Below are positions 7,132 to 14,690 of a stretch of DNA of 64,000 bases, one piece after another. The notes below the pieces were generated by a model that saw nothing but the letters and a program-made list of their open reading frames with translations, did not search any database and was not told where the DNA came from. Position 1 is the first letter of the stretch, and each line of letters begins with the position of its first letter. Location of the stretch: assembly GCF_020071995.1 (NCBI RefSeq), contig NZ_JABWTK010000005.1, positions 124,001-188,000 of the forward strand. The letters run 5' to 3'. Position numbers and translations under genes: made by a program. This stretch comes from Planococcus chinensis. GTDB taxonomy: Bacteria > Bacillota > Bacilli > Bacillales_A > Planococcaceae.

Positions 7132-8523
7132 TTAATGTTTCGTATCCGGATGCGGGAAGGTGATGGTAAATTCGCTTCCTTCTCCGGAGTGGCTTTGGAC
7201 TCTGATTGTTCCGCCGTGCAGCGTGACGATTTGCTGGACGATGGACAAACCGAGCCCGGTGCCGTCGTTTTTGCGTGCCGCATCAACGCGGTAAAAGCGC
7301 TCGAACAGCTGCGGGATGGCGTCTTCCGCAATGCCGATGCCGCTGTCTTTGAACGACACCGCTATCCCATTATCAGTCGAACGCAAGTTGATTTCAATAC
7401 TGCCGCCGGGTTTATTGTACTTGATGGCATTGGTCAGCAGGTTGTCCCAGACGTTTTGGAGCAGTTCCGCATCCCCGTGGAATAAAACCGGGGCCAGCTT
7501 GTACGAGATGTCGATGTCTTCCTCTTCCAGGCGCCAGCGGTATTTCTGCACAACGCTTTTCAAACTTTCATCGAGGCGGAACTCGGCAGCTTTCATCGGG
7601 TAGGCGCCTTGGTCAAGCGAAGTCAGCAGCAGCAATTGCCGCGTCAGGCTGGACAGCCGTTTCGCTTCCTGGTCGATGATCGACGTGTAGGCGAGGCGGT
7701 CGCTGTCTGACAGGTCCGGCGACTTTAACAGGTCTGCATAGCCCTGGATGTTCATGAGCGGCGACTGGAAATCGTGCGAGACGTTATTGATGAACGATTT
7801 CCGCGCCAGGTCGTTATGCTTCAATTGCGTCTGCATCAAGTTGAAGCTTTCCGACAGTTGGCCGATTTCATCGTTGCGCTTGATTTCCAGCGGGTAGCTG
7901 TAGTTTTCGCGTGCAATGTAGCGGGTCGCTTCGGTCAATTGGACAATCGGGCGCGTCAATTGGCGGGCCATCCAGATCATGCCAAGAATGCTGACAATGC
8001 CGATGGCGCCGACAAACCCGATCAGGACGGCGTGGATATCAGTCGCGACAAGTTTCGTGTCCTGCCGGATGAAAAGTCCATAGGTTTCGTCCTCAAACGT
8101 AAACGGCACCCCGACCGTGTTATGAAGCTTGTTCGAGAAATGGGCAATCATGAAAATTTTGCCCGAAAAATCATCCAGGCCGGTATACATTACGCCGTCG
8201 GATATGACGCGCTCGGCTTCCTGCGGCAACGCTGTGTCGTCAAACGCGTCCCCGTAAAAGGTTTTCCCGCCGCTGCTGTCGACGACCGCAATCTGGTAGC
8301 CGAGCTTCGCCACCGCTTCCAAGTACCGGTCAAAGCTTTCTTTCGAATACGGCACATAATTGACCGTCGACACAATTTCTCCTGCGACGGCTATGTTTTT
8401 CTCGATTTCCTGTTCTTTGGTGACCGTCAAATAGAAAAAGTTGGCGATGGCAAAACCGATCAAAATGGAAATGGCCAGGATGAACAGCGTAGAAACAATA
8501 AATTGGCGGTAGAGCGACTTCAT
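7132..8523 (-). CDS. Two-component sensor histidine kinase
   Basis: A 463-aa membrane kinase. A first transmembrane helix (about 11-32) and a second (about 165-185) flank an extracytoplasmic sensor domain of about 130 residues. HAMP (about 187-237), HisKA with phospho-acceptor His250 in SHDFQSPL, and a HATPase domain with the N box NLLTNAIKYN, G1 DSGIGIA and G2 GTGLGLSI follow. Its start overlaps the stop of the response regulator by 4 bases (ATGA), so the two are a cognate pair. Upstream in the same direction is an MMPL transporter, which the system may regulate. The ligand is unknown. Confidence 0.94.
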   Translation of the reverse strand: MKSLYRQFIVSTLFILAISILIGFAIANFFYLTVTKEQEIEKNIAVAGEIVSTVNYVPYSKESFDRYLEAVAKLGYQIAVVDSSGGKTFYGDAFDDTALPQEAERVISDGVMYTGLDDFSGKIFMIAHFSNKLHNTVGVPFTFEDETYGLFIRQDTKLVATDIHAVLIGFVGAIGIVSILGMIWMARQLTRPIVQLTEATRYIARENYSYPLEIKRNDEIGQLSESFNLMQTQLKHNDLARKSFINNVSHDFQSPLMNIQGYADLLKSPDLSDSDRLAYTSIIDQEAKRLSSLTRQLLLLTSLDQGAYPMKAAEFRLDESLKSVVQKYRWRLEEEDIDISYKLAPVLFHGDAELLQNVWDNLLTNAIKYNKPGGSIEINLRSTDNGIAVSFKDSGIGIAEDAIPQLFERFYRVDAARKNDGTGLGLSIVQQIVTLHGGTIRVQSHSGEGSEFTITFPHPDTKH

Positions 8524-9191
8524 TTCGGCGCCTCGAGTTTATAGCCGATGCCGCGCAGTGTATGGATTTCAACATTGGCGCCGTAGCGCTTCAGCCGGTC
8601 TCGAATGCGATTGATATGGGTGTTCAAGGTCATTTCATTGCCTTCGTTGTCTTCGCCCCAAACCTGTTCCATCAACAAGCTGCGGGGCGTAGCCATATTG
8701 GCGCGCGCCGCCAGGACCGACAGGATTTCGAATTCCTTCAGCGGCAGGATCAAAGTTTCATGGTCGATGGCCACTTCGAAATTGCGGCGGTTGATCGACA
8801 GATTGCCGGCGTTCAGATTTTCCTGCAGAGAACGCTCGGAACGCCGGAGCACGACTGCGACACGGAACAACAGCTCGCGCGGTTCAAACGGTTTGACCAT
8901 ATAATCTTCGGATCCGGACATAAAGCCTTTTTCCTTGTCGTCAAGCTGCCCCTTTGCCGTCAGCAGAATTACCGGGATTTCCAGCTCCTGCGTCAGGATT
9001 CGGGTCAATTCAAACCCATTCATTCCGGGCATCATGACGTCGACAATGGCCAAGTCGACGGTGAGCTCTTCAAGCAGCAGGAGCGCCTGTTCCGCGTCAC
9101 TTGCCTTGTAGACGGTATAGCCTTCTTTGCCGAGATGAATCGCGACCAGCTGCTGAATATAAAGGTCGTCGTCCACGACGAGTATTTTCAT
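8520..9191 (-). CDS. OmpR/PhoB-family response regulator
   Basis: A 223-aa regulator. The receiver domain (1-118) has the acidic pocket at DDD 7-9, phospho-acceptor Asp51 in VDVMMPG and Lys98 in MVKPF. The C-terminal winged helix (about 130-222) ends in the typical HINRIRDRL and TLRGIGYKL segments. GGGGAGG precedes the ATG. The gene is transcribed ahead of its kinase and overlaps it by 4 bases. A GC-rich hairpin separates it from the upstream transporter gene, so the relative expression of transporter and regulator may differ. Confidence 0.95.
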   Translation of the reverse strand: MKILVVDDDLYIQQLVAIHLGKEGYTVYKASDAEQALLLLEELTVDLAIVDVMMPGMNGFELTRILTQELEIPVILLTAKGQLDDKEKGFMSGSEDYMVKPFEPRELLFRVAVVLRRSERSLQENLNAGNLSINRRNFEVAIDHETLILPLKEFEILSVLAARANMATPRSLLMEQVWGEDNEGNEMTLNTHINRIRDRLKRYGANVEIHTLRGIGYKLEAPK

Positions 9192-9215
9192 TGGAATTCC
9201 TCCCCATCAATAGAA

Positions 9216-9240
9216 AGCCCGGCATATTGGCAGCCGGGCT
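9216..9240 (-). terminator. Hairpin between transporter and response regulator genes
   Basis: A perfect 8-bp GC-rich stem AGCCCGGC / GCCGGGCT with a 9-base loop, followed on the minus strand by TTTC only. It could be a partial terminator or an mRNA stability element between the two genes. Confidence 0.5.
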
Positions 9241-9265
9241 ATCGGCTCATTCCATTATGCAGGGT

Positions 9266-11365
9266 TTACTTGTCTTTTTCAAAAAACAAAATCAGGGCCG
9301 GAAGCAGCATGCCGCGCACGAGGAACGTATCGATCAGGATCCCAATGGATACCATAAAGCCAAAGACGAACAAATCGGCGATCGGCATCGTCGTAAGGGC
9401 TGCGAATGTTGCCGCCAGGATGATTCCGGCGCTTGAAATCACGCCGCCGGTATTGCGGATCGCCACTTCGAGCGCGTCTTTCACTTTGCGGGTTTTCCGC
9501 TCTTCCATAAAACGCGATACCAGGATGATGTTGTAGTCAATGCCGAGTGCGACCAGGAAGATGAACGCATAGACCGGCACGCGCGTACTGATGGCGTCAA
9601 AACCGAACAGCACATCGATAAGGAAAATTCCCAAGCCTAGCGCTGATACATAAGAGAATAGGATGGTTGCCATCATATAGAACGGCATTTTCCATGAACG
9701 GGTCAGAACAAACAAGAGCACCAGAATCAAAATCGTTTCAAGCGCTACGATTTTGTAGATGTCGCTGTTGTTGACGTTGCGTTCGTCCACCAGTTTTGGC
9801 GTGATGCCGCCGAAATGCGTTTCGCCGTCAATTCCCGCTTCTTCAAGAAGGGCTGCGCTGTCATCCCGCAAGTTTTCAACAAAATCAAGCGCTTCTGTTG
9901 TATACGGGTTAATGGATAAGGCTAAGTTGTATTTCACGGCTTCGCCGTTTTCGGTTTGGCCGGAAAGACGGGCAGAGGCAATTTCGTCGTAAGCTGTCAA
10001 TTGCTCAGAAAGAGCAGCAGCTGCTTCTTCCGAAATCGGCTCATCGCTGACGACCAAAAGAGTAGAAGGCGCGATTTCGCCTTTTTCGAATTTCTCTTCG
10101 ACAATTTCATAGCCGACGCGTGATGGCATATCGTCCGGGAACGATTTCACTGTGTCGAATTCAAATTCCAGGTTCACGACGTTGAGTGCCGAGATGATCA
10201 TCAAAATCGCGACAAGTCCGCCGGACAATACGGGTTTGTTGACGACGAATTTCGCAACCGGCCCCCAGATGCCGTGCTTGACGTTTTTCGCGTCGCCGTA
10301 TTTCGGAACTTTCGGCCAGAACGCTTTACGACCGAACAAGGTGAAGAGTGCCGGCACTAATGTAATGGAAGCAATCATGATGACAAATACCGCAGTCCCG
10401 AAGATCGGTGCGAAGTTCGCGTAGTCGCGGAAGTCCGCAAAGAACAGGACGAGCATTGCCGCAAGTACGGTGCCGCCTGCGAAGAAGACCGGTTCACCGG
10501 TTGCGCGCATGGCGTATTTCATCGCTTCGTATTTGCTTTCATAATGGTTCAGTTCTTCGCGGTAGCGGGAGAACACGAACAGCGAGTAATCGATGACGGC
10601 CGCGAACAACAGAATGCTCATAATTGACGTCGTCTGGCTTGTCAGTTCCAAGCCGCCTTTGCCCATAAAGGCAAGAGTTTGGTTGACCACTTGATACACG
10701 ATGCCGGTTGCGAGAAGCGGAATAATTGCTAATAGCGGCGAACGGTAAATCACAATCAATAACACGAGAATAATCAAAACGGTCGCAATCAATAACACGA
10801 AGTCCGCTTCTTCAAACAGTTTCACGGTGTCTCCTGCAATGCCGGCCGGCCCTGTGATATAAAATTCCATGTTATCGAAATCAGCGGCGATGTCATTGCC
10901 GATTTCAGAAGCTTCGTCGTTGATCTCCGCGAAGTCGGCGCTGCCAAGCCCTGCTTGGAGCGTCATCGGGATGATCATCGTCGTGTTGTCTTCGGAATAA
11001 AAGCCTTCCAAAGCAGGGGGCGGAAGCTGGCTGATGTCGACAATCGAGTCGATGCCTTCAATCTTAGCGTCCGTAATGCCTGCCAGGATGTCCTGGACGG
11101 CTGTTAAATCGACGTCGCCTTCCGCGTTATGGAAGACGAGGATGCCGGGGGTTCCCTGGTCATCCGGGAAATACTCTTTCAGTTTCTGGTCCGCGATGAT
11201 CGACTGTGCGTCATCCGGCAGCGACTGGAAGTTTGCGACTTTGTAGTCGTTCAGACTGGGTCCGAACGTCAGGACGACTGCGAGAACGATCCAGGCAATG
11301 ATGGTGATCCACATGCCGCGTTTCGTGGAGACCCAGTCGGTGATCGGGTTTAAGAACTTATTCAT
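9266..11365 (-). CDS. MMPL/RND-family transporter
   Basis: A 699-aa integral membrane protein with the duplicated MMPL layout: one N-terminal helix, an extracellular loop of about 150 residues, a block of helices, then a second helix, loop and helix block. The paired Asp-Tyr motifs expected in the proton-relay helices are visible in both halves (VIDYSLFVFSRY and GIDYNIILVSRF). Family members export lipids, siderophores or drugs using the proton gradient. I chose the ATG at 11365 because GAGGAG stands 8 bases upstream; the GTG at 11374 overlaps that RBS. The gene leads a block with a two-component system, which may control it. Confidence 0.9.
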   Translation of the reverse strand: MNKFLNPITDWVSTKRGMWITIIAWIVLAVVLTFGPSLNDYKVANFQSLPDDAQSIIADQKLKEYFPDDQGTPGILVFHNAEGDVDLTAVQDILAGITDAKIEGIDSIVDISQLPPPALEGFYSEDNTTMIIPMTLQAGLGSADFAEINDEASEIGNDIAADFDNMEFYITGPAGIAGDTVKLFEEADFVLLIATVLIILVLLIVIYRSPLLAIIPLLATGIVYQVVNQTLAFMGKGGLELTSQTTSIMSILLFAAVIDYSLFVFSRYREELNHYESKYEAMKYAMRATGEPVFFAGGTVLAAMLVLFFADFRDYANFAPIFGTAVFVIMIASITLVPALFTLFGRKAFWPKVPKYGDAKNVKHGIWGPVAKFVVNKPVLSGGLVAILMIISALNVVNLEFEFDTVKSFPDDMPSRVGYEIVEEKFEKGEIAPSTLLVVSDEPISEEAAAALSEQLTAYDEIASARLSGQTENGEAVKYNLALSINPYTTEALDFVENLRDDSAALLEEAGIDGETHFGGITPKLVDERNVNNSDIYKIVALETILILVLLFVLTRSWKMPFYMMATILFSYVSALGLGIFLIDVLFGFDAISTRVPVYAFIFLVALGIDYNIILVSRFMEERKTRKVKDALEVAIRNTGGVISSAGIILAATFAALTTMPIADLFVFGFMVSIGILIDTFLVRGMLLPALILFFEKDK

Positions 11366-11489
11366 GTTTGCCACTCCTCTTTTAGTTTAAAAATGATACC
11401 TCCGCTATGATAACGGACGAATATAAATTGAATATCAATTTTTGATGGCAGGAGTTTGAACAGTTGTGTGGCTCCAGCGAATTCATCCG

Positions 11490-11603
11490 ACTGTTAACCT
11501 GGACCGAGCGTATTTAAACCTTTGCCGAGCGTATTTAACCCTTTATCGAGCATATTTTAACCTTTACTGAGCATATTTCCGGAAAACCGGCCGTATTTTT
11601 TAG
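11490..11603. repeat. Degenerate tandem array of a GAGCGTATTT-centred unit (array 2); 11366-11743 otherwise gene-free
   Basis: About five units with a period near 20-22 bases: core GAGC(G/A)TATTT followed by AAACCTTT, AACCCTTT, TAACCTTT or CCGGAAAA. The unit matches the array at 4951-5058. The rest of this 378-base gap holds the MMPL promoter side, and a TATAAT at 11676-11681 that is the likely -10 of the DJ-1/PfpI gene. No other gene is visible. Confidence 0.75.
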
Positions 11604-11743
11604 TGCGGGCCTAAAAGATGCGCGTGTATTGGGTAACCTGGGTTCCAGAGGCTTCTTTCCAATTCGGCGAAATGCTATAATGCAGGTGAGAAAAAGGTTC
11701 GGAATGGTTGTAAGAGAAGTTTAATACGAAAGGAGAGAGCGGA

Positions 11744-12352
11744 ATGAGCGTTCAGGAAGTGCTGTTTGTGGTGCTGGAGGAGTATGCGGATTGGGAGGCG
11801 GCGTCAATTGCTGCGGCGTTGAACGAGGAGCCGGAAACAGGAGAGCGGAAGTACCAGGTGAAGACGGTGTCGCTCAGCAAGGATCCGGTGACGTCGATTG
11901 GTGGGTTCCGAGTGGTGCCGGATTATACGGTGGACGAAGTGGGCGACGATTTTGCAGGGCTCGTGTTGATCGGCGGAAATTCGTGGCATAAAGACGAGAG
12001 CAAGCCGGTTATGGAGCTTGTGCAAAAGGCGCTGGACGGCAATAAAGTTCTTGGTGCCATTTGCGGGGCAACAGAATTTCTTGGGATGAACGGCGTCTTG
12101 AATACTATCGAGCATACGGGCAACCGCTTGGACGAACTGCAGGAAGTGGCCGGCGAAAATTATACGAATGCAGCCCGTTATGTGGAGCAGCAGGCGGTCC
12201 GTGACGGAAACGTGATTACTGCGAACGGCTCGGCATTCCTGGAATTTGGCAAAGAAGTGATGACGGCGCTCGAGTCGGCGCAGCAAGAAGAAATTGATGA
12301 ATGGTACGAGTTTTTCAAGAGCGGATATTATGAGTTTATGCAAAATAAGTAA
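11744..12352 (+). CDS. DJ-1/PfpI family protein (type 1 glutamine amidotransferase-like)
   Basis: A 202-aa single-domain protein of the DJ-1/PfpI/ThiJ superfamily. The nucleophile-elbow Cys107 lies in GAICGATEF, and an acidic residue early in the chain (Glu near 13) could serve as its partner. Family members act as deglycases, chaperones, peptidases or oxidative-stress proteins, so the reaction cannot be fixed. AAAGGAGAGAG lies before the ATG and a terminator lies just after the stop, so it is a single-gene transcript. The first codons are unusually GTG/GAG rich compared with its neighbours. Confidence 0.85.
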   Translation: MSVQEVLFVVLEEYADWEAASIAAALNEEPETGERKYQVKTVSLSKDPVTSIGGFRVVPDYTVDEVGDDFAGLVLIGGNSWHKDESKPVMELVQKALDGNKVLGAICGATEFLGMNGVLNTIEHTGNRLDELQEVAGENYTNAARYVEQQAVRDGNVITANGSAFLEFGKEVMTALESAQQEEIDEWYEFFKSGYYEFMQNK

Positions 12353-12358
12353 GAGATG

Positions 12359-12388
12359 AACCGTAGTCGTAGGGCTGCGGTTTTTGCT
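12359..12388 (+). terminator. Terminator after the DJ-1/PfpI gene
   Basis: Stem AACCGTAG / CTGCGGTT (one G-U pair) followed by TTTTTG, seven bases after the stop. Confidence 0.75.
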
Positions 12389-12481
12389 TGGGAGCTTTTA
12401 TGAAAAACGGAAAAAAGCCAGCTCCAGACTCTTCCATTAATTAAATTCCATATTTCAGGTAATATTTGGTGAAGAGGTGAT

Positions 12482-12883
12482 GTGGTGTCCTATGAATGGT
12501 TTTTCATTATCATCTTTCTGATGCTCCTTGCTGCTATTTCAACTAGATATATACCGTTGTGGGCCAAAGCTTTGATTGGGGTTTACTATGGAATCGTCGC
12601 CATCTTATTCATCACACTTACCAATCGGATCAATAGAAAATACGAAGGCATTACGCCTGTTCCGAATGCTTATTGGACGGAAAACTCGAGTTGGGTATAC
12701 ACGGTTTCAAATTTACTGTTCTTGCCGTTCATTGGCATCTTGATTTTCATCTATTTTAATTGGATTGCGAAGGTTCGAAGCAAAATGGCGAAAGCTTTGA
12801 TTGTGCTCAGCTTGATTCCAGTAGCTTTCATCGTTTTCATCTTTTATTTTTTCTTCAATCTCGCTTATGGCTATCGTCCTTGA
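12482..12883 (+). CDS. Hypothetical four-helix membrane protein
   Basis: A 133-aa protein, not recognised. It has hydrophobic helices at about 5-22, 27-45, 75-95 and 105-128, with a short polar loop of about 25 residues (YEGITPVPNAYWTENSS) between the second and third. It starts at a GTG with GAGGTG nearby; a second in-frame GTG follows at once. It lies alone between two terminators, and its codon use is somewhat more AT-rich than the neighbours. Confidence 0.65.
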   Translation: MVSYEWFFIIIFLMLLAAISTRYIPLWAKALIGVYYGIVAILFITLTNRINRKYEGITPVPNAYWTENSSWVYTVSNLLFLPFIGILIFIYFNWIAKVRSKMAKALIVLSLIPVAFIVFIFYFFFNLAYGYRP

Positions 12884-12895
12884 TAAGAAACGGAC

Positions 12896-12929
12896 AAAAC
12901 GCTTGGATAAAATCTGTCCAGGCGTTTTT
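12896..12929 (+). terminator. Terminator after the hypothetical membrane protein
   Basis: An 11-bp stem AAACGCTTGGA / TCCAGGCGTTT (one G-U pair) followed by T residues. Confidence 0.85.
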
Positions 12930-13018
12930 GAATATTTGCAGTCCATCACGCGCTATAGTTTCAAGGAAATGGGTATACAAAATTAATCGCTAAGAAGACT
13001 TACCAAAGAGGTGGAGCC

Positions 13019-13759
13019 ATGTTCATTCCGAGTCTGCTCGTCATCATTGGCTTTATGATTGTGCACATCTTTACGAACGCCATCAAGCGCTTGGAGAAGC
13101 GGATGACGAACCGGCTCGTGTCGCTCGTTTCGGGCGGCTCCATCGCTTACGTATTGCTGCATCTGGTGCCGGAACTGACACATTATCAGGACGTTGCGCA
13201 GAAAGCTCTTTTATTTCCTTGGCTTGAAAAAGTGGATTATGTCACGTATATGTCGGCGCTGCTCGGCGTGGCGGTTTTTTATGGCATCAACCAATTGAGC
13301 GAGAAATCCGAACGGGAAAACCGGCGAAAAGAGAATTTGACACGGCCATCCGTCCCGGTCTTTGTTCTGGAAATTAGTGCTTTTGCGCTCTATAACGGCT
13401 TGATCGGCTATTTGCTTCAGGAGCTGAGCGGCGACAATATTGCTGCTTATATCGTTTATTTTGTCGTCTTTTCGTTCCACTTTATCGCCAATAACCGCAT
13501 CCTCCATTTGACGCATGAAGACCTCTATACGCGGGTCGGAAGATGGGTGTTGGCTTTTTCCGTTTTGACTGGATGGATTCTTTACGAAGTGACGCATGCC
13601 AGTGATTTGACCTTGGCGTTCATGTCGTCGTTTCTAACAGGCGGAGTGGTCCTGAATATTTTGAACGACGAACTGCCGGAAGAACGGGAAAGCAGTTTTC
13701 CGGCTTTTCTTTTTGGCATGGTCTTGATCGCGGTTTTGCTTCAAATTATCATTGTGTGA
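13019..13759 (+). CDS. Polytopic membrane protein, ZIP-transporter-like
   Basis: A 246-aa protein with seven or eight hydrophobic helices. Segments such as SGGSIAYVLLHLVPEL near the N terminus and FLTGGVVLNILNDELPEE near the C terminus have the small-residue helix plus His/Glu or Asp/Glu pattern seen in ZIP metal permeases, and the middle loop is charged (KSERENRRKEN). The resemblance is weak, so a metal-transport role is only a suggestion. The ATG at 13019 follows GAGGTGG. It stands alone and ends at a strong terminator. Confidence 0.6.
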   Translation: MFIPSLLVIIGFMIVHIFTNAIKRLEKRMTNRLVSLVSGGSIAYVLLHLVPELTHYQDVAQKALLFPWLEKVDYVTYMSALLGVAVFYGINQLSEKSERENRRKENLTRPSVPVFVLEISAFALYNGLIGYLLQELSGDNIAAYIVYFVVFSFHFIANNRILHLTHEDLYTRVGRWVLAFSVLTGWILYEVTHASDLTLAFMSSFLTGGVVLNILNDELPEERESSFPAFLFGMVLIAVLLQIIIV

Positions 13760-13818
13760 AAGATTTTCACGAGAATTGAGGCAATGCCATCCTTATCATT
13801 CTCCTTACAAAACAACAG

Positions 13819-13856
13819 AAAGAAGCAGTTCAAATAAAATTGAACTGCTTCTTTTT
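13819..13856 (+). terminator. Strong terminator
   Basis: A perfect 15-bp stem AAAGAAGCAGTTCAA / TTGAACTGCTTCTTT with a 6-base loop, then T residues. Confidence 0.92.
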
Positions 13857-14121
13857 AATTTGTTAATTACTCATATGCAGCCGTTAAACACATTCTCTTT
13901 GCGAATATTCCTGTCTTCCTCTTGTTGGATGGCTAAGGAGACGGAGAAAATGGATACTTTTGGCTGGCACTTAGGTCAAAATGATAGATTTTATCATAAA
14001 AAATAAAAATATAAAAAATATTCTATTAATTCGAAAATGATTATGCTAACATGGTAAAAAGTTTACTTAAACTATAATTTTTACCGTCACACTGTATTTA
14101 GAGAAAGGAAAGGTACACATT
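13857..14121 (+). promoter_or_regulatory. AT-rich leader/promoter region of the hydantoinase operon
   Basis: This gene-free stretch becomes very AT-rich from about 13990 and contains TATAAT-like boxes (near 14082) before the RBS AAAGGAAAGG of the regulator gene at 14122. No clear -35 can be assigned. It most likely holds the promoter and any operator of the XRE-cupin regulator. Confidence 0.4.
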
Positions 14122-14664
14122 ATGGATGGAATTTATCAGAAAATCAAAAACTTACGCATCGAGCAAGGATTCACATTGAAAGATCTGAGCGAGAAAACAG
14201 AGCTGTCTGTCAGTTTTTTGTCTCAGATTGAAAGAGGATCATCGTCTCTTGCCATTACATCATTGAAGAAAATCGCCGATGCGTTTGCAGTACCGATCAC
14301 TTATTTTTTCGATACCGACACCAACCACAATTACATGCTGTCGTCGAAAGAGCGCAAACCGTTCCAATTGGAGGGGGCACCAACCACTTATACGCGTTTG
14401 AACGGTGAATTTGGCGGGCGTACGCTGGAGCCGCTAATGGTGACATTGGCTCCTAAGCAGGAGCAGACTCAGCTTTCCAATCATCCAGGCGAAGAGTTTT
14501 ATTATGTGCTGAAAGGTGCAGCGCTCTTTAAAGTGGACGGCAAAGAATATTTCGTCAGAGAAGGCGATTCCATTCATTATCCATCAGATGTGCCACACGC
14601 CTGGGAAAATCCATTGAATGAAGAAACTGTTATTTTATGTATTTTGACACCAGTGATATTTTAA
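14122..14664 (+). CDS. XRE-family regulator with C-terminal cupin domain
   Basis: A 180-aa protein with an N-terminal helix-turn-helix (about 7-62; LSEKTELSVSFLSQIERG) and a C-terminal cupin barrel (about 105-178) with HPGEEFYYVLKG and DVPHAWENP. This fold combination is common in regulators of amino acid, polyamine and purine catabolism (PuuR/SutR-like), with the cupin as ligand sensor. It is the first gene before hyuA, on the same strand, with only 26 bases between stop and the next ATG. It probably senses the substrate or product of the downstream hydantoinase pathway. Confidence 0.9.
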   Translation: MDGIYQKIKNLRIEQGFTLKDLSEKTELSVSFLSQIERGSSSLAITSLKKIADAFAVPITYFFDTDTNHNYMLSSKERKPFQLEGAPTTYTRLNGEFGGRTLEPLMVTLAPKQEQTQLSNHPGEEFYYVLKGAALFKVDGKEYFVREGDSIHYPSDVPHAWENPLNEETVILCILTPVIF

Positions 14665-14690
14665 TCCAATAGAAAGAGGGCTGATTGTTG

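Noticed and set aside
8562..9536. 324-aa plus-strand open frame over the response regulator and transporter end
   Set aside because: It crosses the stop-to-start gap of two real minus-strand genes and has no independent support.
13752..14006. 84-aa open frame after the ZIP-like gene
   Set aside because: It runs through a strong terminator and has no RBS or conserved features.
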